From assembly GCA_963837755.1 (NCBI GenBank), contig CAWIOP010000005.1:744001-808000 (forward strand): a DNA stretch of 64,000 nucleotides, written 5' to 3'. How positions within the stretch are numbered: the first letter of the stretch is position 1; every line of letters begins with the position of its first letter. This DNA is from JADGHX01 sp963837755 (GTDB taxonomy: Bacteria > Pseudomonadota > Gammaproteobacteria > Steroidobacterales > Steroidobacteraceae). A program made the position numbers and the translations under genes. The notes beneath the pieces are model-generated. The model searched no databases. It was not told the origin of the DNA and saw nothing but the letters and a program-made list of their open reading frames with translations. Positions 51,527 through 60,144 of this stretch are shown here, piece after piece.

Positions 51527-51614
51527 GCCTAACAAATCGCTGGAGCGCACGCGTGAACGATAAAGTACGAAGCCCAAATCACAGCGCGCGCGGCGCTCAG
51601 CTCAACCGCTCGCT
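51527..51614 (+). other. attC site 4 (right end degenerate)
   Basis: GCCTAAC at 51527. The internal part is nearly the same as site 1 (GCTGGAGCGCA, GTGAACGATAAAG, GCTCAGCTCA), but the right core reads GCTCGCT instead of GTTAGCC. Confidence 0.65.
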
Positions 51615-51623
51615 CTCACGAGA

Positions 51624-52242
51624 ATGACTGGACACGGGTCTGAAGCCGTAGCTGAGATTTGGTGGATCACTAAGGTGGTCGTGCCGCTCGTCGGCGTATT
51701 GATCGCCTCCGTGATCATTCCGTTGCTCTTGCATCACCTAAAGTTTGCACGCGAGCGAAAGGAACGGCTCTTCGAAGCTCGAAGAAATGCCTATCACGAG
51801 TACTTCAAGAAGATCGAGTCCGCTGTTTCGGACGCCGCCCAAGAATATGAAACATTTTCTCGTGAGGTCATGCCGAAGGCCTTCCTGAAACTTCTGCATA
51901 GCAACAATTCTCCAGAGTCGATCGTAGAGTTTCAGCAGATTGTGGGCGACTTTCCGCTACGCATTCAGATGGCATATCGGAAAGCGTCTTCGGAAATTAC
52001 GGCCCTCCAGATCGTGTGCTCGAGGCCACTGATGAAGTTGGCAGAGCAATTCGAGGCGGCGAACAAAAATCTTCTCGACATGAGTGCAGACTGGCTCGGC
52101 GAAATGAAAGGATTCTATGGTCCAGCCAAGTCTGGAAACTCCCGTTGCGAAGAAGATGAAGGCACTCGCAGAGGAGATACGCGTTCGGAAGCAGGCGCTC
52201 GTTGAGAAAATGCGTACCGAACTTGGGAGCGATAGGTTGTGA
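51624..52242 (+). pseudogene. Cassette 5: TM plus coiled-coil protein, C-terminus frameshifted
   Basis: From ATG 51624: one membrane helix (VVVPLVGVLIASVIIPLLL), then a long charged helix (KFARERKERLFEARRNAYHE) and a coiled-coil body. The annotated-looking frame ends at 52205 with a low-quality tail (SGNSRCEEDEGTRRGD). From about 52117 the +1 frame gives a better, coiled-coil ending, MVQPSLETPVAKKMKALAEE through MRTELGSDRL with TGA at 52240-52242, exactly before the attC. So a one-base indel near 52110 has probably shifted the frame. Function unknown. Confidence 0.65.
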
Positions 52243-52243
52243 G

Positions 52244-52321
52244 AGCTAACAAGCCAGTCGAGGTGGACCTTCGCAGGCGGGCTTCGCCCACTTGCTCGGC
52301 CGCTCAATGGCGACGTTAGGC
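52244..52321 (+). other. attC site 5
   Basis: AGCTAAC at 52244 and GTTAGGC at 52315, 78 bases, with GGCGGGCTTCGCCC as a central stem. Confidence 0.8.
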
Positions 52322-52330
52322 GCGTAGGTC

Positions 52331-52684
52331 ATGACGCCGCGCGAGCCACTGTTCATCGCACGATTTTTTGTGAGGCGAACCGAAGATGGCGGTCCTCGCT
52401 AAGGGTTCATCCTGTTTCCTGAGAGTGGACAGCGAAACGTCCCATCCAGATTCGACGAATCGTACAACATGGCGACGATCGGCATCCGCTACGAGCCAAA
52501 CGCACGAGTAGACAATGGCGATTCTTTTGAGGCTCGTTGCAACGTGCTTGACGAGCCGTATTGGGCTCCCCTGGTGCACGTTGGGTTGAGGTTTAGGATA
52601 TGGGACGGACGGGACATCATGGACGCTGAAATCATTCAGGTATGTCCCGAGAATTGGATGGTGCCGCTCAGTGGCCTCGCATAA
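52331..52684 (+). pseudogene. Cassette 6: EF-Tu-domain-like protein with in-frame stop
   Basis: Frame opens at ATG 52331 (MTPREPLFIARFFVRRTEDG) and is closed by TAA at 52400-52402, then stays open in the same frame to 52684. The pieces on either side match a small beta-barrel family related to EF-Tu domain III: FFVRRTEDGG before, and GLRFRIWDGRDIMDAEIIQV after the stop. The nonsense codon falls where the family has GGRKGP. Reinitiation at ATG 52469 could still give 71 residues. Most likely a dead cassette gene. Confidence 0.65.
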
Positions 52685-52762
52685 CAACCGGTTGCAGCGG
52701 ACCGTCATAGGTAGCGCGCGCCGGTTGGCGCAGCACGCGGCCGCAGAACCAGGGCGTTAGGC
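52679..52762 (+). other. attC site 6
   Basis: GCATAAC at 52679 and GTTAGGC at 52756, 84 bases. The cassette 6 stop overlaps its left core. Similar in sequence to site 2. Confidence 0.78.
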
Positions 52763-52769
52763 ATCAAGA

Positions 52770-53318
52770 ATGAAACCGGGGTCATCGGCTAGCTGGAGAG
52801 AAGACGGAGATGCGACCGCCTACGACCACGAGATGTGGGAGTTTAAGTCGCGGCAGTTCTCCTCATCAGCTAAACAACTTCTCACAGATTTCGACGCCGC
52901 TGTCGAATCACTGACCTTCGAGAGCGTGATGCTTCTTCCGACAGCGGAATTTCTCGCATCGCTCGCCGTAGAACTCATCGCCAAAGCGTATTATCTGCGC
53001 CTGAATTCGGGGCCAAGAGAAGCCATATATCGCCACGACGTGCTGGACTTATGCGGCGACTCTCTCTTCAGTCCTGAACAGCGGCAGTTGATGCTGCATG
53101 CCCAACGATATGTAGTGTGGGCGGGCCGGTATCCCACGCCCAAGTGGACGAAGGAGATTTTTAAGGAGGAGTACGACGTTCCTTCTACGGTTGCGGGCCG
53201 AGCGGAGACGATCGACGCGACTAACATCCCAAACACGGCCTCTCGGCCAAGAGTTGACGAGTTGCTTGCTCTCTATCACCACATCCACGACGCATGGGCG
53301 AGGCTCGACAGTGCCTAA
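52770..53318 (+). CDS. Cassette 7: hypothetical protein, HEPN-like pattern
   Basis: 182 residues from ATG 52770, eight bases after the attC. The middle has a helix FLASLAVELIAKAYYLRLNSG followed by HDVLDLCGD, as in HEPN-type helical bundles, and later VVWAGRYPTPKW. There is no RxxxxH motif typical of active HEPN RNases, so the family call is weak. The intact frame ends within the GCCTAAC of the next attC. Confidence 0.5.
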   Translation: MKPGSSASWREDGDATAYDHEMWEFKSRQFSSSAKQLLTDFDAAVESLTFESVMLLPTAEFLASLAVELIAKAYYLRLNSGPREAIYRHDVLDLCGDSLFSPEQRQLMLHAQRYVVWAGRYPTPKWTKEIFKEEYDVPSTVAGRAETIDATNIPNTASRPRVDELLALYHHIHDAWARLDSA

Positions 53319-53319
53319 C
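53313..53319 (+). other. attC site 7, left core only
   Basis: GCCTAAC at 53313-53319 overlapping the cassette 7 stop. No matching right end follows within 150 bases; instead hairpin AAACTGG-tgcc-CCAGTTT at 53349-53366 and unrelated sequence appear, so the site is truncated or replaced. Confidence 0.5.
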
Positions 53320-53533
53320 AACGTTGAGTGTCCGCTTTCGGGAAACTGAAACTGGTGCCCCAGTTTCCGATAGCTGCTCCTGGCCGAGAACAGAAGTTTC
53401 CGCGATCACCTGACGCGTACGTGTATGGAAACTGCAGGAACAGCGTGTAACGCGTCTCCCGAACCATTCCGACGAAGACTACTGACTTCCAGATTGTTCC
53501 AGCTGCAGCAATCCGCGCGAATGCAGGGAGGAC
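53320..53533. other. Degraded start of cassette 8
   Basis: No convincing frame; contains the tight hairpin at 53349-53366 and an outer pair GGAAACTG/CAGTTTCC (53341-53348, 53361-53368). Probably part of the broken cassette 8. Confidence 0.35.
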
Positions 53534-53737
53534 GTGACCGGAAGAAATGGCGGAAGCACGGCGCCATGTTCTGAAGAAGAATCTTCTGCCTTCGAGGATA
53601 ATGGATGTGGCGATCCGTACTGCTGGTTGTTCGACGGCTCACCAGAGCCCACGGTTGTATTCTTCGATCGTGAAGAACAAACGGAGAGCGGGGCGCGAGC
53701 ATCGTTCACGGCCTGGTTGGCCGAGACCAAGTTCTGA
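53534..53737 (+). pseudogene. Cassette 8: SMI1/KNR4 (SUKH)-like fragment
   Basis: GTG 53534 gives 67 residues; the frame is open to 53486. Pattern EDNGCGDPYCWLFDG, then EPTVVFFDREEQ and ASFTAWLAET, is like the C-terminal half of SUKH-superfamily immunity proteins (a glycine/aspartate turn, a strand with PTVVFFD and a WL helix). The N-terminal half of the domain is not present in any frame. It may be a decayed immunity-like cassette gene. Confidence 0.45.
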
Positions 53738-53746
53738 CATGTTTCC

Positions 53747-53810
53747 GTCCAACAAATGCTTCGAGCCGAACGCTTTCAAAGCAATGCGCGGCTCAAACAT
53801 GGCGTTAGGC
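53747..53810 (+). other. attC site 8
   Basis: GTCCAAC at 53747 and GTTAGGC at 53804, 64 bases, with L boxes CGAGCCG and CGGCTC and a loop ACGCTTTcaaAGC. The best-formed short attC in the cluster. Confidence 0.85.
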
Positions 53811-53838
53811 GGCACGACGTATAGCGAAGGTACTTTCC

Positions 53839-54228
53839 ATGCAGGATGTGTCGATACTCTTGGACAACCGTCCCGGCGCCCTCGCCGACATGGGGGAGGC
53901 ATTGGGTCGCGCCGGCGTTAGCATCGAGGGTGGGGGCGCATGGGTGGTAGGGGGAAGCGGCGCTGCCCATTTCCTCTTCGCTGACGGGGCTGCAGCTCGC
54001 CAGGCACTTCAGGCCGTTGGCATAAGAGTGCTGGCTGTGCGAGATGTGGTGGTCCAACGTCTAAAGCAAGCTGTGCCAGGCCAATTGGGGCAGTTGACGC
54101 GCAGGATGGCCGATGCCGGCATCAATATCGAAGTTCTCTACAGCGACCACGATCATCAATTGATTCTCGTTGTAGATGACGTTGCTAAGGCGCGTGACGT
54201 TTCAGCTGCATGGGCAAGAGAGTCCTAA
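53839..54228 (+). CDS. Cassette 9: double ACT-domain protein
   Basis: 129 residues from ATG 53839. Two ACT-type halves: QDVSILLDNRPGALADMGEA (about 2-22) and VPGQLGQLTRRMADAGINIE (about 79-98), each starting a beta-alpha unit with a conserved Gly/Pro turn. ACT domains bind amino acids or other small ligands; free-standing pairs may be regulatory. Intact frame. Stop lies eight bases before the next attC core. Confidence 0.8.
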   Translation: MQDVSILLDNRPGALADMGEALGRAGVSIEGGGAWVVGGSGAAHFLFADGAAARQALQAVGIRVLAVRDVVVQRLKQAVPGQLGQLTRRMADAGINIEVLYSDHDHQLILVVDDVAKARDVSAAWARES

Positions 54229-54235
54229 TGGTGCC

Positions 54236-54336
54236 GCCTGACAATCCGTTGCAGCGGTCCGTGACCCATAAGTGCTGGCGCGCGGACGCGCCAGCTTTCG
54301 GCGTATTCGTGCGGCCGCATACGATGGCCGCTTCTG
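54236..54336 (+). other. attC site 9 (degenerate)
   Basis: GCCTGAC at 54236. The first 48 bases align with site 2; the right core is degenerate near GCTTCTG (54330). It ends about 40 bases before the recombinase gene. Confidence 0.55.
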
Positions 54337-54375
54337 GCCGGTCAGCGACTGCGGCCGCTGAGCCAGCCTGTCGGG

Positions 54376-55005
54376 TTACACCTCTGTCTGTTCTGCCATC
54401 TCCAGAGCGTCATCCACTTCGATGCCCAAATAGCGCACGGTGCTCTCGAGCCTGGTATGCCCGAGCAGCAACTGCACCGCTCTGAGGTTTTTCGTCCGCC
54501 GATAGATGAGCGACGCCTTCGTTCGCCGCATCGTGTGCGTTCCATATGCAGCAGGATCAAGCCCGATCTCGCGGACCCAACCACGCACTATGCGTGCGTA
54601 CTGGCGAGTCGATAGATGCGGCGAGCCACGAAGCCGGCTCGGAAATAGAAAGTCTTCAGATCTCAGGCCCGCGCATTTAATCCAGGCGGCGAGTGAGGCT
54701 CGGGTCTGCTCGGTGATCTCGAATTGCACCGGCCGTTGAGTTTTCTGCTGCATGACTGTCGCCCGCGCCGCGATTCGATCTCCGTGCGAGATGTCACGGA
54801 CGCGGAGCTTTACCAAGTCGCACGACCTGAGCTTGCTATCGATGGCGTGATTAAACAAGGTGAGGTCGCGAGTTCGCTCAGCGAGTTGCAATCGAATCCG
54901 GATCGCCCAGATCTCTCGAAGCCTGAGGGGTGCCTTCTGCCCGATGAGTTTCCCTTTGTTCCACGGCTCGTGATGATGAGCAGCTGTGTCGATAAGCTGG
55001 TTCAT
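54376..55005 (-). CDS. Short tyrosine recombinase (phage-integrase family, not IntI)
   Basis: 209 residues. Catalytic set: Arg in KLRSCDLVKLRVRDI near residue 61, HTMRR (His-x-x-Arg) near 156, GHT near 183 and the nucleophile Tyr in STVRYLGIEVDD near 192. It lacks the N-terminal arm/core-binding size and the integron-specific extra helix of IntI (about 320 residues), so it is not an integron integrase. Short recombinases of this exact type recur in Proteobacterial accessory regions. It faces the cassette cluster from the right and may be an independent insertion. Confidence 0.88.
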   Translation of the reverse strand: MNQLIDTAAHHHEPWNKGKLIGQKAPLRLREIWAIRIRLQLAERTRDLTLFNHAIDSKLRSCDLVKLRVRDISHGDRIAARATVMQQKTQRPVQFEITEQTRASLAAWIKCAGLRSEDFLFPSRLRGSPHLSTRQYARIVRGWVREIGLDPAAYGTHTMRRTKASLIYRRTKNLRAVQLLLGHTRLESTVRYLGIEVDDALEMAEQTEV

Positions 55006-55292
55006 AACGGATCCCTCGTTTGGTGAAATCCGGAACCACTGTGTACGGTGGGAACGGGCAATGTGCGACCCGAAGCGGTCAGTGAATCAACATGGCTTCG
55101 GCTCATTGACTGCCGCGCGAATTCGTCCCCTGAACTTTCGCCGGTAGGTTCATAGCTCGCTAACCTTGAGAACGCTTCCACAATTTGCCCGAATCGTGCC
55201 CTTCTTCTGCCAAAAAGACCGCTTATCGTGCTCGGCAGAGGTCACTTCTGACAGCAATATTCAGGTCGAAACCCGCCACTTCCATCGAGACC
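55006..55292. other. Upstream region of recombinase and esterase
   Basis: About 290 bases separating divergent genes; must hold both promoters. No gene seen. The open frame to 55185 before the esterase has no signal or conserved residues. Confidence 0.4.
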
Positions 55293-56234
55293 ATGCACAA
55301 GCCGATCCTCGTAATTTTCTTGTTCGTACTTGCATGCGCCCATTTGCAGGCGGACGCTGCCGTCTGGCAACCCTCGCCCGGCCATGTACAAGAGCCAATC
55401 TGGCCCGGCGCGGTGCCCGACGCGATGCCCAACCCGAAACCGGAGTCTGTCGGTCCCCCCGCAGGACGCGAGTGGTGGCCCAGGGCTAACGATGTCAGCC
55501 GGCCGACAATGACGGTGTATGCAGCCAAGGGCCGCAACACTGGCGTTGCTGTGGTGGTGTTTCCCGGCGGGGGTTACCAGTTCCTGGCCATGGATCTGGA
55601 GGGCACGGAGATCTGTGACTGGCTGACCTCGCGCGGCATCACCTGCGTGTTGCTGAAGTACCGCGTGCCCGACTCGGGCCCGACGATGAAGAACGGGCGC
55701 ACCTTCTACCCGAAGGTGCAAACGGCGCTGCAGGACGCGCAGCGCACGCTAGGGCTGGTGCGCCAGCACGCCGCGGAGTGGCATGTCGACCCGCACAAGG
55801 TCGGCGTGATCGGCTTTTCCGCCGGCGGGCACCTCGCCGCTGCCGTCAGCACGCACTTCGCGCAGCGGACGTATCCGCCGGTGGATGCCGCCGACGAGCT
55901 GAGCTGCCGACCGGACTTCGCTATTGTCATCTACCCCGGCCACCTGTGGACGCCTGGGACGACCCTGAGCCTGCGCCCGGACATCCGCGTCCGCGCCGAC
56001 ACGCCGCCGACCTTCCTGCTGCACGCCGAGGACGATAACGTGGACGACGTGAAGCATTCGCTGACCTACTACGTCGAGCTGAAGAAAGTCGGCGTCCCCA
56101 CGGAAATGCACCTGTATGCGCAGGGCGGTCACGCCTTCGGCCTGCGCCCCACCAAGCTGCCCATCGGCCGTTGGCCCGCGCTGGTGGAGCAGTGGCTGCA
56201 CACCATCGGCGTGCTCAGCCCTCAGGAAAACTGA
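55293..56234 (+). CDS. Secreted alpha/beta-hydrolase (acetyl-xylan-esterase/BD-FAE-like)
   Basis: 313 residues from ATG 55293, placing the signal peptide KPILVIFLFVLACAHLQADA at the N-terminus. Core: VVVFPGGGYQFLAMDLEGTE (oxyanion GGGY), nucleophile Ser in GFSAGGHLAA, Asp in HAEDDNVDDV and His in GGHAFGLRP. This is the pattern of carbohydrate esterases that remove acetyl or feruloyl groups from xylan. It is 5' of the FtsX permeases with about 90 bases between. Confidence 0.85.
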   Translation: MHKPILVIFLFVLACAHLQADAAVWQPSPGHVQEPIWPGAVPDAMPNPKPESVGPPAGREWWPRANDVSRPTMTVYAAKGRNTGVAVVVFPGGGYQFLAMDLEGTEICDWLTSRGITCVLLKYRVPDSGPTMKNGRTFYPKVQTALQDAQRTLGLVRQHAAEWHVDPHKVGVIGFSAGGHLAAAVSTHFAQRTYPPVDAADELSCRPDFAIVIYPGHLWTPGTTLSLRPDIRVRADTPPTFLLHAEDDNVDDVKHSLTYYVELKKVGVPTEMHLYAQGGHAFGLRPTKLPIGRWPALVEQWLHTIGVLSPQEN

Positions 56235-56327
56235 GCACGCGCAAAGCCTGTTCGAAGGACAGCGCGATTTTGAGACACAGGCCGTACAGCCGAATGACGT
56301 CGATCAGCTAAATGGAAGGAGCGGGTG

Positions 56328-57482
56328 GTGAAGTTCATCCCACTTGTTTGGGCGGCGATCCGGCGCAAGTTCAGCCGATCCATTCTCATCTTCGCACAGG
56401 TCATCGTCGCGTTTGCGCTGTTCGGCGCACTGCAGGGATTGACGAGCGGCGTCAACCACGCCATTGCTGCTGCGGCCGCCGATCGTTTGTACGTGGCGAG
56501 CAAGCTGGATCAAAGAGGCGCGCTTCCGATGTCAATCGTCGAGTGGTTGAAAGCGGTCCCCGGCGTCCGTAATGTCACGTTCCGCTATCAGTTCTCCTCG
56601 ATCTATCAGCGTCCCGAGCAGCTCGTGCCGATTTGCGCAACCGACATCGGCTCTTTCCTCGCGGTCTACGCGCCGTCCAAGGTCACTCCCGCGTCCGCGC
56701 TGAGCGCGATGCGTCAGGTTCAGGACGGTGCCATCGTAGGGATCGGAACGATGCACAAGTACGGCTGGAAGGTCGGCCAACGCGTGACGCTTCAATCGAA
56801 GCTGAAGCGCACGGATGGGACCGGCAATTGGACCTTCAACATCGTCGGAACGTGGGCGAGCACCGAGAAGTCCGATGAGGAACCTCAGCTGTTGATCGCC
56901 AATTACGGCTACGTCAACGAGTCGTTGCCCGAGGGTCCTGCACGCGACACGTTCAAATTTGCGGTGCTGCGCATCGACGATCCCACGCGTGCCGGGCAGG
57001 TCAAAGAGATGATCGATTCGCGATACGAGAACTCACCGAACGAGACACTCACGCAGTCGGAGCAAGAGCTGGCTGAAGTCAACCTCAGGCGTTTGGGCGA
57101 TCTCAACACCGTCGCGCACCGGATTGTCGGAGCGACGTTCTTCGTGCTGCTCTTTGCCACCGGAGCGCTCATGATGCAATCGATACGCGAGCGCACGCCG
57201 GAGCTCGCCGTTCTCAAGACGCTCGGCTTCTCCGACCGCCGCGTGATGGCGCTGATCCTCGCCGAGACGCTCGTGCTCTACCTCGCCGGCGCCGCGATCG
57301 GCTTGTGGCTCGGTACGCTGCTGCTCCCCGTGGCCCGCGAATCGATCGGGAAGGTCACGGTGCCGCCGAGCGTGTTCGCGCTGGGCTTCGCCTGCGCAGT
57401 GGCGCTTGCGGTCGCGGGCGGTGGCGTCGCGGCCTGGCGCGGGTTGCGGCTGCGCGTGGCCGACGCGCTCGCCAACCGCTGA
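56328..57482 (+). CDS. FtsX/MacB-type ABC transporter permease
   Basis: 384 residues from GTG 56328 (AAGGAG six bases upstream; GTG 56325 is too close). N-terminal helix (SILIFAQVIVAFALFGAL), a large periplasmic MacB-like domain (about 40-255), then three helices at the C-terminus with ERTPELAVLKTLGFSDRRVM, the FtsX signature. The ATP-binding partner is not in the window. A second related permease follows after nine bases. Likely export of lipids or peptides, or mechanotransmission. Confidence 0.85.
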   Translation: MKFIPLVWAAIRRKFSRSILIFAQVIVAFALFGALQGLTSGVNHAIAAAAADRLYVASKLDQRGALPMSIVEWLKAVPGVRNVTFRYQFSSIYQRPEQLVPICATDIGSFLAVYAPSKVTPASALSAMRQVQDGAIVGIGTMHKYGWKVGQRVTLQSKLKRTDGTGNWTFNIVGTWASTEKSDEEPQLLIANYGYVNESLPEGPARDTFKFAVLRIDDPTRAGQVKEMIDSRYENSPNETLTQSEQELAEVNLRRLGDLNTVAHRIVGATFFVLLFATGALMMQSIRERTPELAVLKTLGFSDRRVMALILAETLVLYLAGAAIGLWLGTLLLPVARESIGKVTVPPSVFALGFACAVALAVAGGGVAAWRGLRLRVADALANR

Positions 57483-57491
57483 GGATCTGGC

Positions 57492-60144
57492 ATGCGCGCC
57501 ATCCATCATATCTGGCTTCTGACTGTCACTGCGGTCTGCAGCATTCCCGAGCGGCTCGGTACCTCGGCCGTCATCGTGATCAGCATCACTGCCGTCACAA
57601 GCGTGCTGGTGGCGATGCTCGCACTCGGCCAAGGGCTTGAAGAGCTTGCCCGAGCCGATGTCCGCGCGGACCAAGCCGTCGTGCTCTCAGCCGGGGCGCA
57701 ATCGGCAGTGCAGAGTTCCCTGCCGAAGACGATCTTGGGCAGCATTTCCGACAAGCCGGGAATAATGCGCGACCCGCGGGGTGAGCCCGAGATGTTCGGC
57801 GCCGCATTCATGTACATGGACGCTGTGAGTCGGGAGAATCGGCGTAGTGCTGTGAGCTTTTACTTCGTTACGCCTGGATTTTGGGAGATCAATTCTGGGG
57901 TTCGCATCATCGAGGGCCGCAACGTGCGGCCGGGGCTGCGCGAACTTATCGTGAGCGATGTGATTCGCCGCCGCTTCAGGCACATGAATGTCGGCGATCA
58001 GGTACGCATACGAGGCACTTCCTGGAAGATCGTCGGTGCGTACCACAGCGAATCGCTCCAGGACTGGGTCATCGGGGATGCCGATACCATGCTGGCGGCG
58101 TTCCCACGCTCTACATTCAACACCGTGAACGTCATTGTCGAATCACCCGCCGCGTTCGCGATGTTCAAGCAGGCCGTCACTAACGACCCGACGCTCACGG
58201 TGAGGGTCATGACACAGGCTGAAAGCAACGAGGCAGTGCTCAGGCCTCAGCGAAAGCTGTTCGACTTCATCAGCTATTTTCTCGGCGGCTTGATGGGACT
58301 CGGTGCGGCTTGCGGCGCGTTGGCGAGCCTTTACGCAAGCGTCGATGCCCGGACCTTCGAGATCGGCACGTTGCGTGCGATCGGGTTCAACGCAGTCCCG
58401 GTGGTCGTCTCGGTGCTCGTGGAAGGAATGCTGCTCGCGATTGTCGCTGCTCTCCTAGTTCGACTGTGTTAAGAACTCCGTGCCCCTCTAGTCGGTGACC
58501 GTGCGCAGCAGGGGCATAGCGGCAGTCCTCGTGCGATGGCGCGCGCCAGGCGAAAGCGAGTGGTGGCGATGGACCAGGGATGTGGCGCTGCATCGGCGCG
58601 AGCCCCGCGCGGGCGGAAGCCTTCGGGTAGGGCAGGCGTTTTGAGTCGAGCGGAGTTTTTTTTAAGTCCCGAGAGCCGCTCGAGCATCAGAAAGCCGTAG
58701 GCGGCGATGCACAGGCTCGCATGATGATGAAAGCCGCGCCAGTTGCGCCCTTCGTAGTGGCCCAGGCCGAGCTCGGGTTTGAGCTCCTGGTAGTCGCGCT
58801 CGATGAGCCAGCGGCCTTGGCGGTGGCCACCAGCGTCTTGAACGAGGTGTTTGCGGGCAGCGTCGACAGCCAGTAGTGGCGCGGCTCGGCCTCGCCGTGC
58901 GGCCATTCGATGAGCAGCCATTCCTCGTCGCGCGGCAGATCGTCGTGGGCGGCGCGCACCCGCACGCGCGGCAAAGCGCGAGCGCAGCGGCGCCGTTGGT
59001 GCCTTCACGCCAGGTGACGCGTGCGAAAGCTTCTGCGCCGGCAAGCGCGCGCCAGTTCGAGCACCGACGATCGGCTGGTGGCGCGCATCGCGCAGCAGCC
59101 GTGTGCGCGGCCGACCGCGGCCGGGCTGGCCGGTGGCATGGGCGCCGGCTGATGCGCGCCCCACCACACCGTCGTGTTGTCGCGCACCGCCCACCACGTA
59201 GAGCAGAGCCACGCTCGGCTCAGCCCATCGCGAAAGTCCGCGTCTCATCGCCATAGCGCGGCATCGGCCAGCACGATGCCCGCGCGGGATGCCCGCCGCC
59301 AGCGCCTGCTCGATCTGCTCCAGGGCGATCGCGCCCTTGGTGCGAAACTCGATCTCCTTCGGGCACGCCGGCTTGTCTTGCGTCGCGCCGATCGTCGGCC
59401 CACTCTCTGCGGCAGATACAGCCGATAGGCCAGCGGCAGGCTGCCGTCGCTCGGTGGCCAGCGACAGACTCACCGCCACCTGGCAGTTGTCCGTCTTGCC
59501 CAGCCGCCCACAGTATTGGCGCGCCACGCCGACCGAATGCTCGCCCTTCTTCGCAAACCCCGTGTCATCGACGATCCAGAAGCACGGCGTTGCTCTTCTT
59601 CATCAGCACCGGCACCACCTGCGCGGCCACCGCCGCCAGCAGCGCCGCATCGCTCCAGTCGGCATCGGCCACCAGGTGATGCATCGACTGATGCGCCGAG
59701 CGCACATTCTGCGGGTGCACCCGCGCGGCCATCGGCTCCACGCTCTTGCGCTCCCCGGGCAGCATCAGTCCCTTCAGATACCACTGCGCCGGCTGCCGCC
59801 GATCCGCATGCGCCAGCGTCGCGCCAATCATCTGTGCGTACTCATCAAATCGCGCCTCAAGACTCTTGCCCACCGACAAACCTCTTGCAATGGCTGAACT
59901 GCTTGAGACAATATCATGAATCAATTACTTTTCTAACACAGTCGAACTAGGCGCGGGCATCGCCTCGTATCTGTTCAATGGACACGTCGTCGTGGCGCAG
60001 GGGATCACCTTTCCAATGGCCGTTACCCCGCGCCTCGTGATCATCGGTATTGTCTGGTCGCTGGGCATCGGCATGATTGGCGGTATCCTTCCGTCTATAC
60101 GGGCGGCGCGATTGCCTGTTACGGTAGCACTTGGTGCAAGGTGA
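57492..60144 (+). pseudogene. FtsX/MacB-type permease split by an IS701-family element
   Basis: The first part, 57492-58458, gives 322 codons: helix TSAVIVISITAVTSVLVAML, periplasmic domain and FtsX signature ARTFEIGTLRAIGFNAVPVV. The frame then runs into the IS. After the IS, 59951-60144 continues in the same frame (GAGIASYLF to VTVALGAR, TGA). Joining at the single CTAG target gives AALL-GAGIAS and 386 residues, the size of the previous permease. Only the insertion inactivates it. Confidence 0.9.
58459..59946 (-). mobile_element. IS701-family insertion sequence (degraded transposase)
   Basis: 1488 bp with 13-bp perfect terminal inverted repeats (TTCGACTGTGTTA / TAACACAGTCGAA) and a 4-bp CTAG target duplication at 58455-58458 and 59947-59950. 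The transposase is on the minus strand. Segments in different frames match IS701 transposases: WYLKGLMLPGERKSVEPMAA near 59790, IVDDTGFAKKGEHSVG (first Asp) near 59570, ARQYCGRLGKTDNCQVAVSL, and ERDYQELKPELGLGHYEGR (Glu) near 58750. At least four frameshifts separate them, so this copy is dead unless the sequence has errors. Confidence 0.9.

Larger units (their letters stand above)
49888..54336 (+). mobile_element. attC-cassette cluster without IntI (CALIN-like)
   Basis: A run of small same-strand genes, each followed by an attC-type site: inverted RYYYAAC...GTTRRRY ends 64-100 bases apart, with L-box complementarity. Nine sites or part-sites are seen between 50217 and 54336, plus a GTTAGGT core at 49888-49894 at the left edge. 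Right ends reading GTTAGGC occur at 50783, 52315, 52756 and 53804. No integron integrase (about 320-residue tyrosine recombinase with its extra domain) is in the window. GC content falls visibly here. Several cassettes are decayed, indicating an old, non-expanding cluster. Confidence 0.85.

Noticed and set aside
52770..53318. Active HEPN RNase in cassette 7
   Set aside because: The helix pattern is suggestive, but no RxxxxH motif is present.
54376..55005. Integron integrase IntI
   Set aside because: Only 209 residues and no IntI-specific insertion; kept as a generic tyrosine recombinase.
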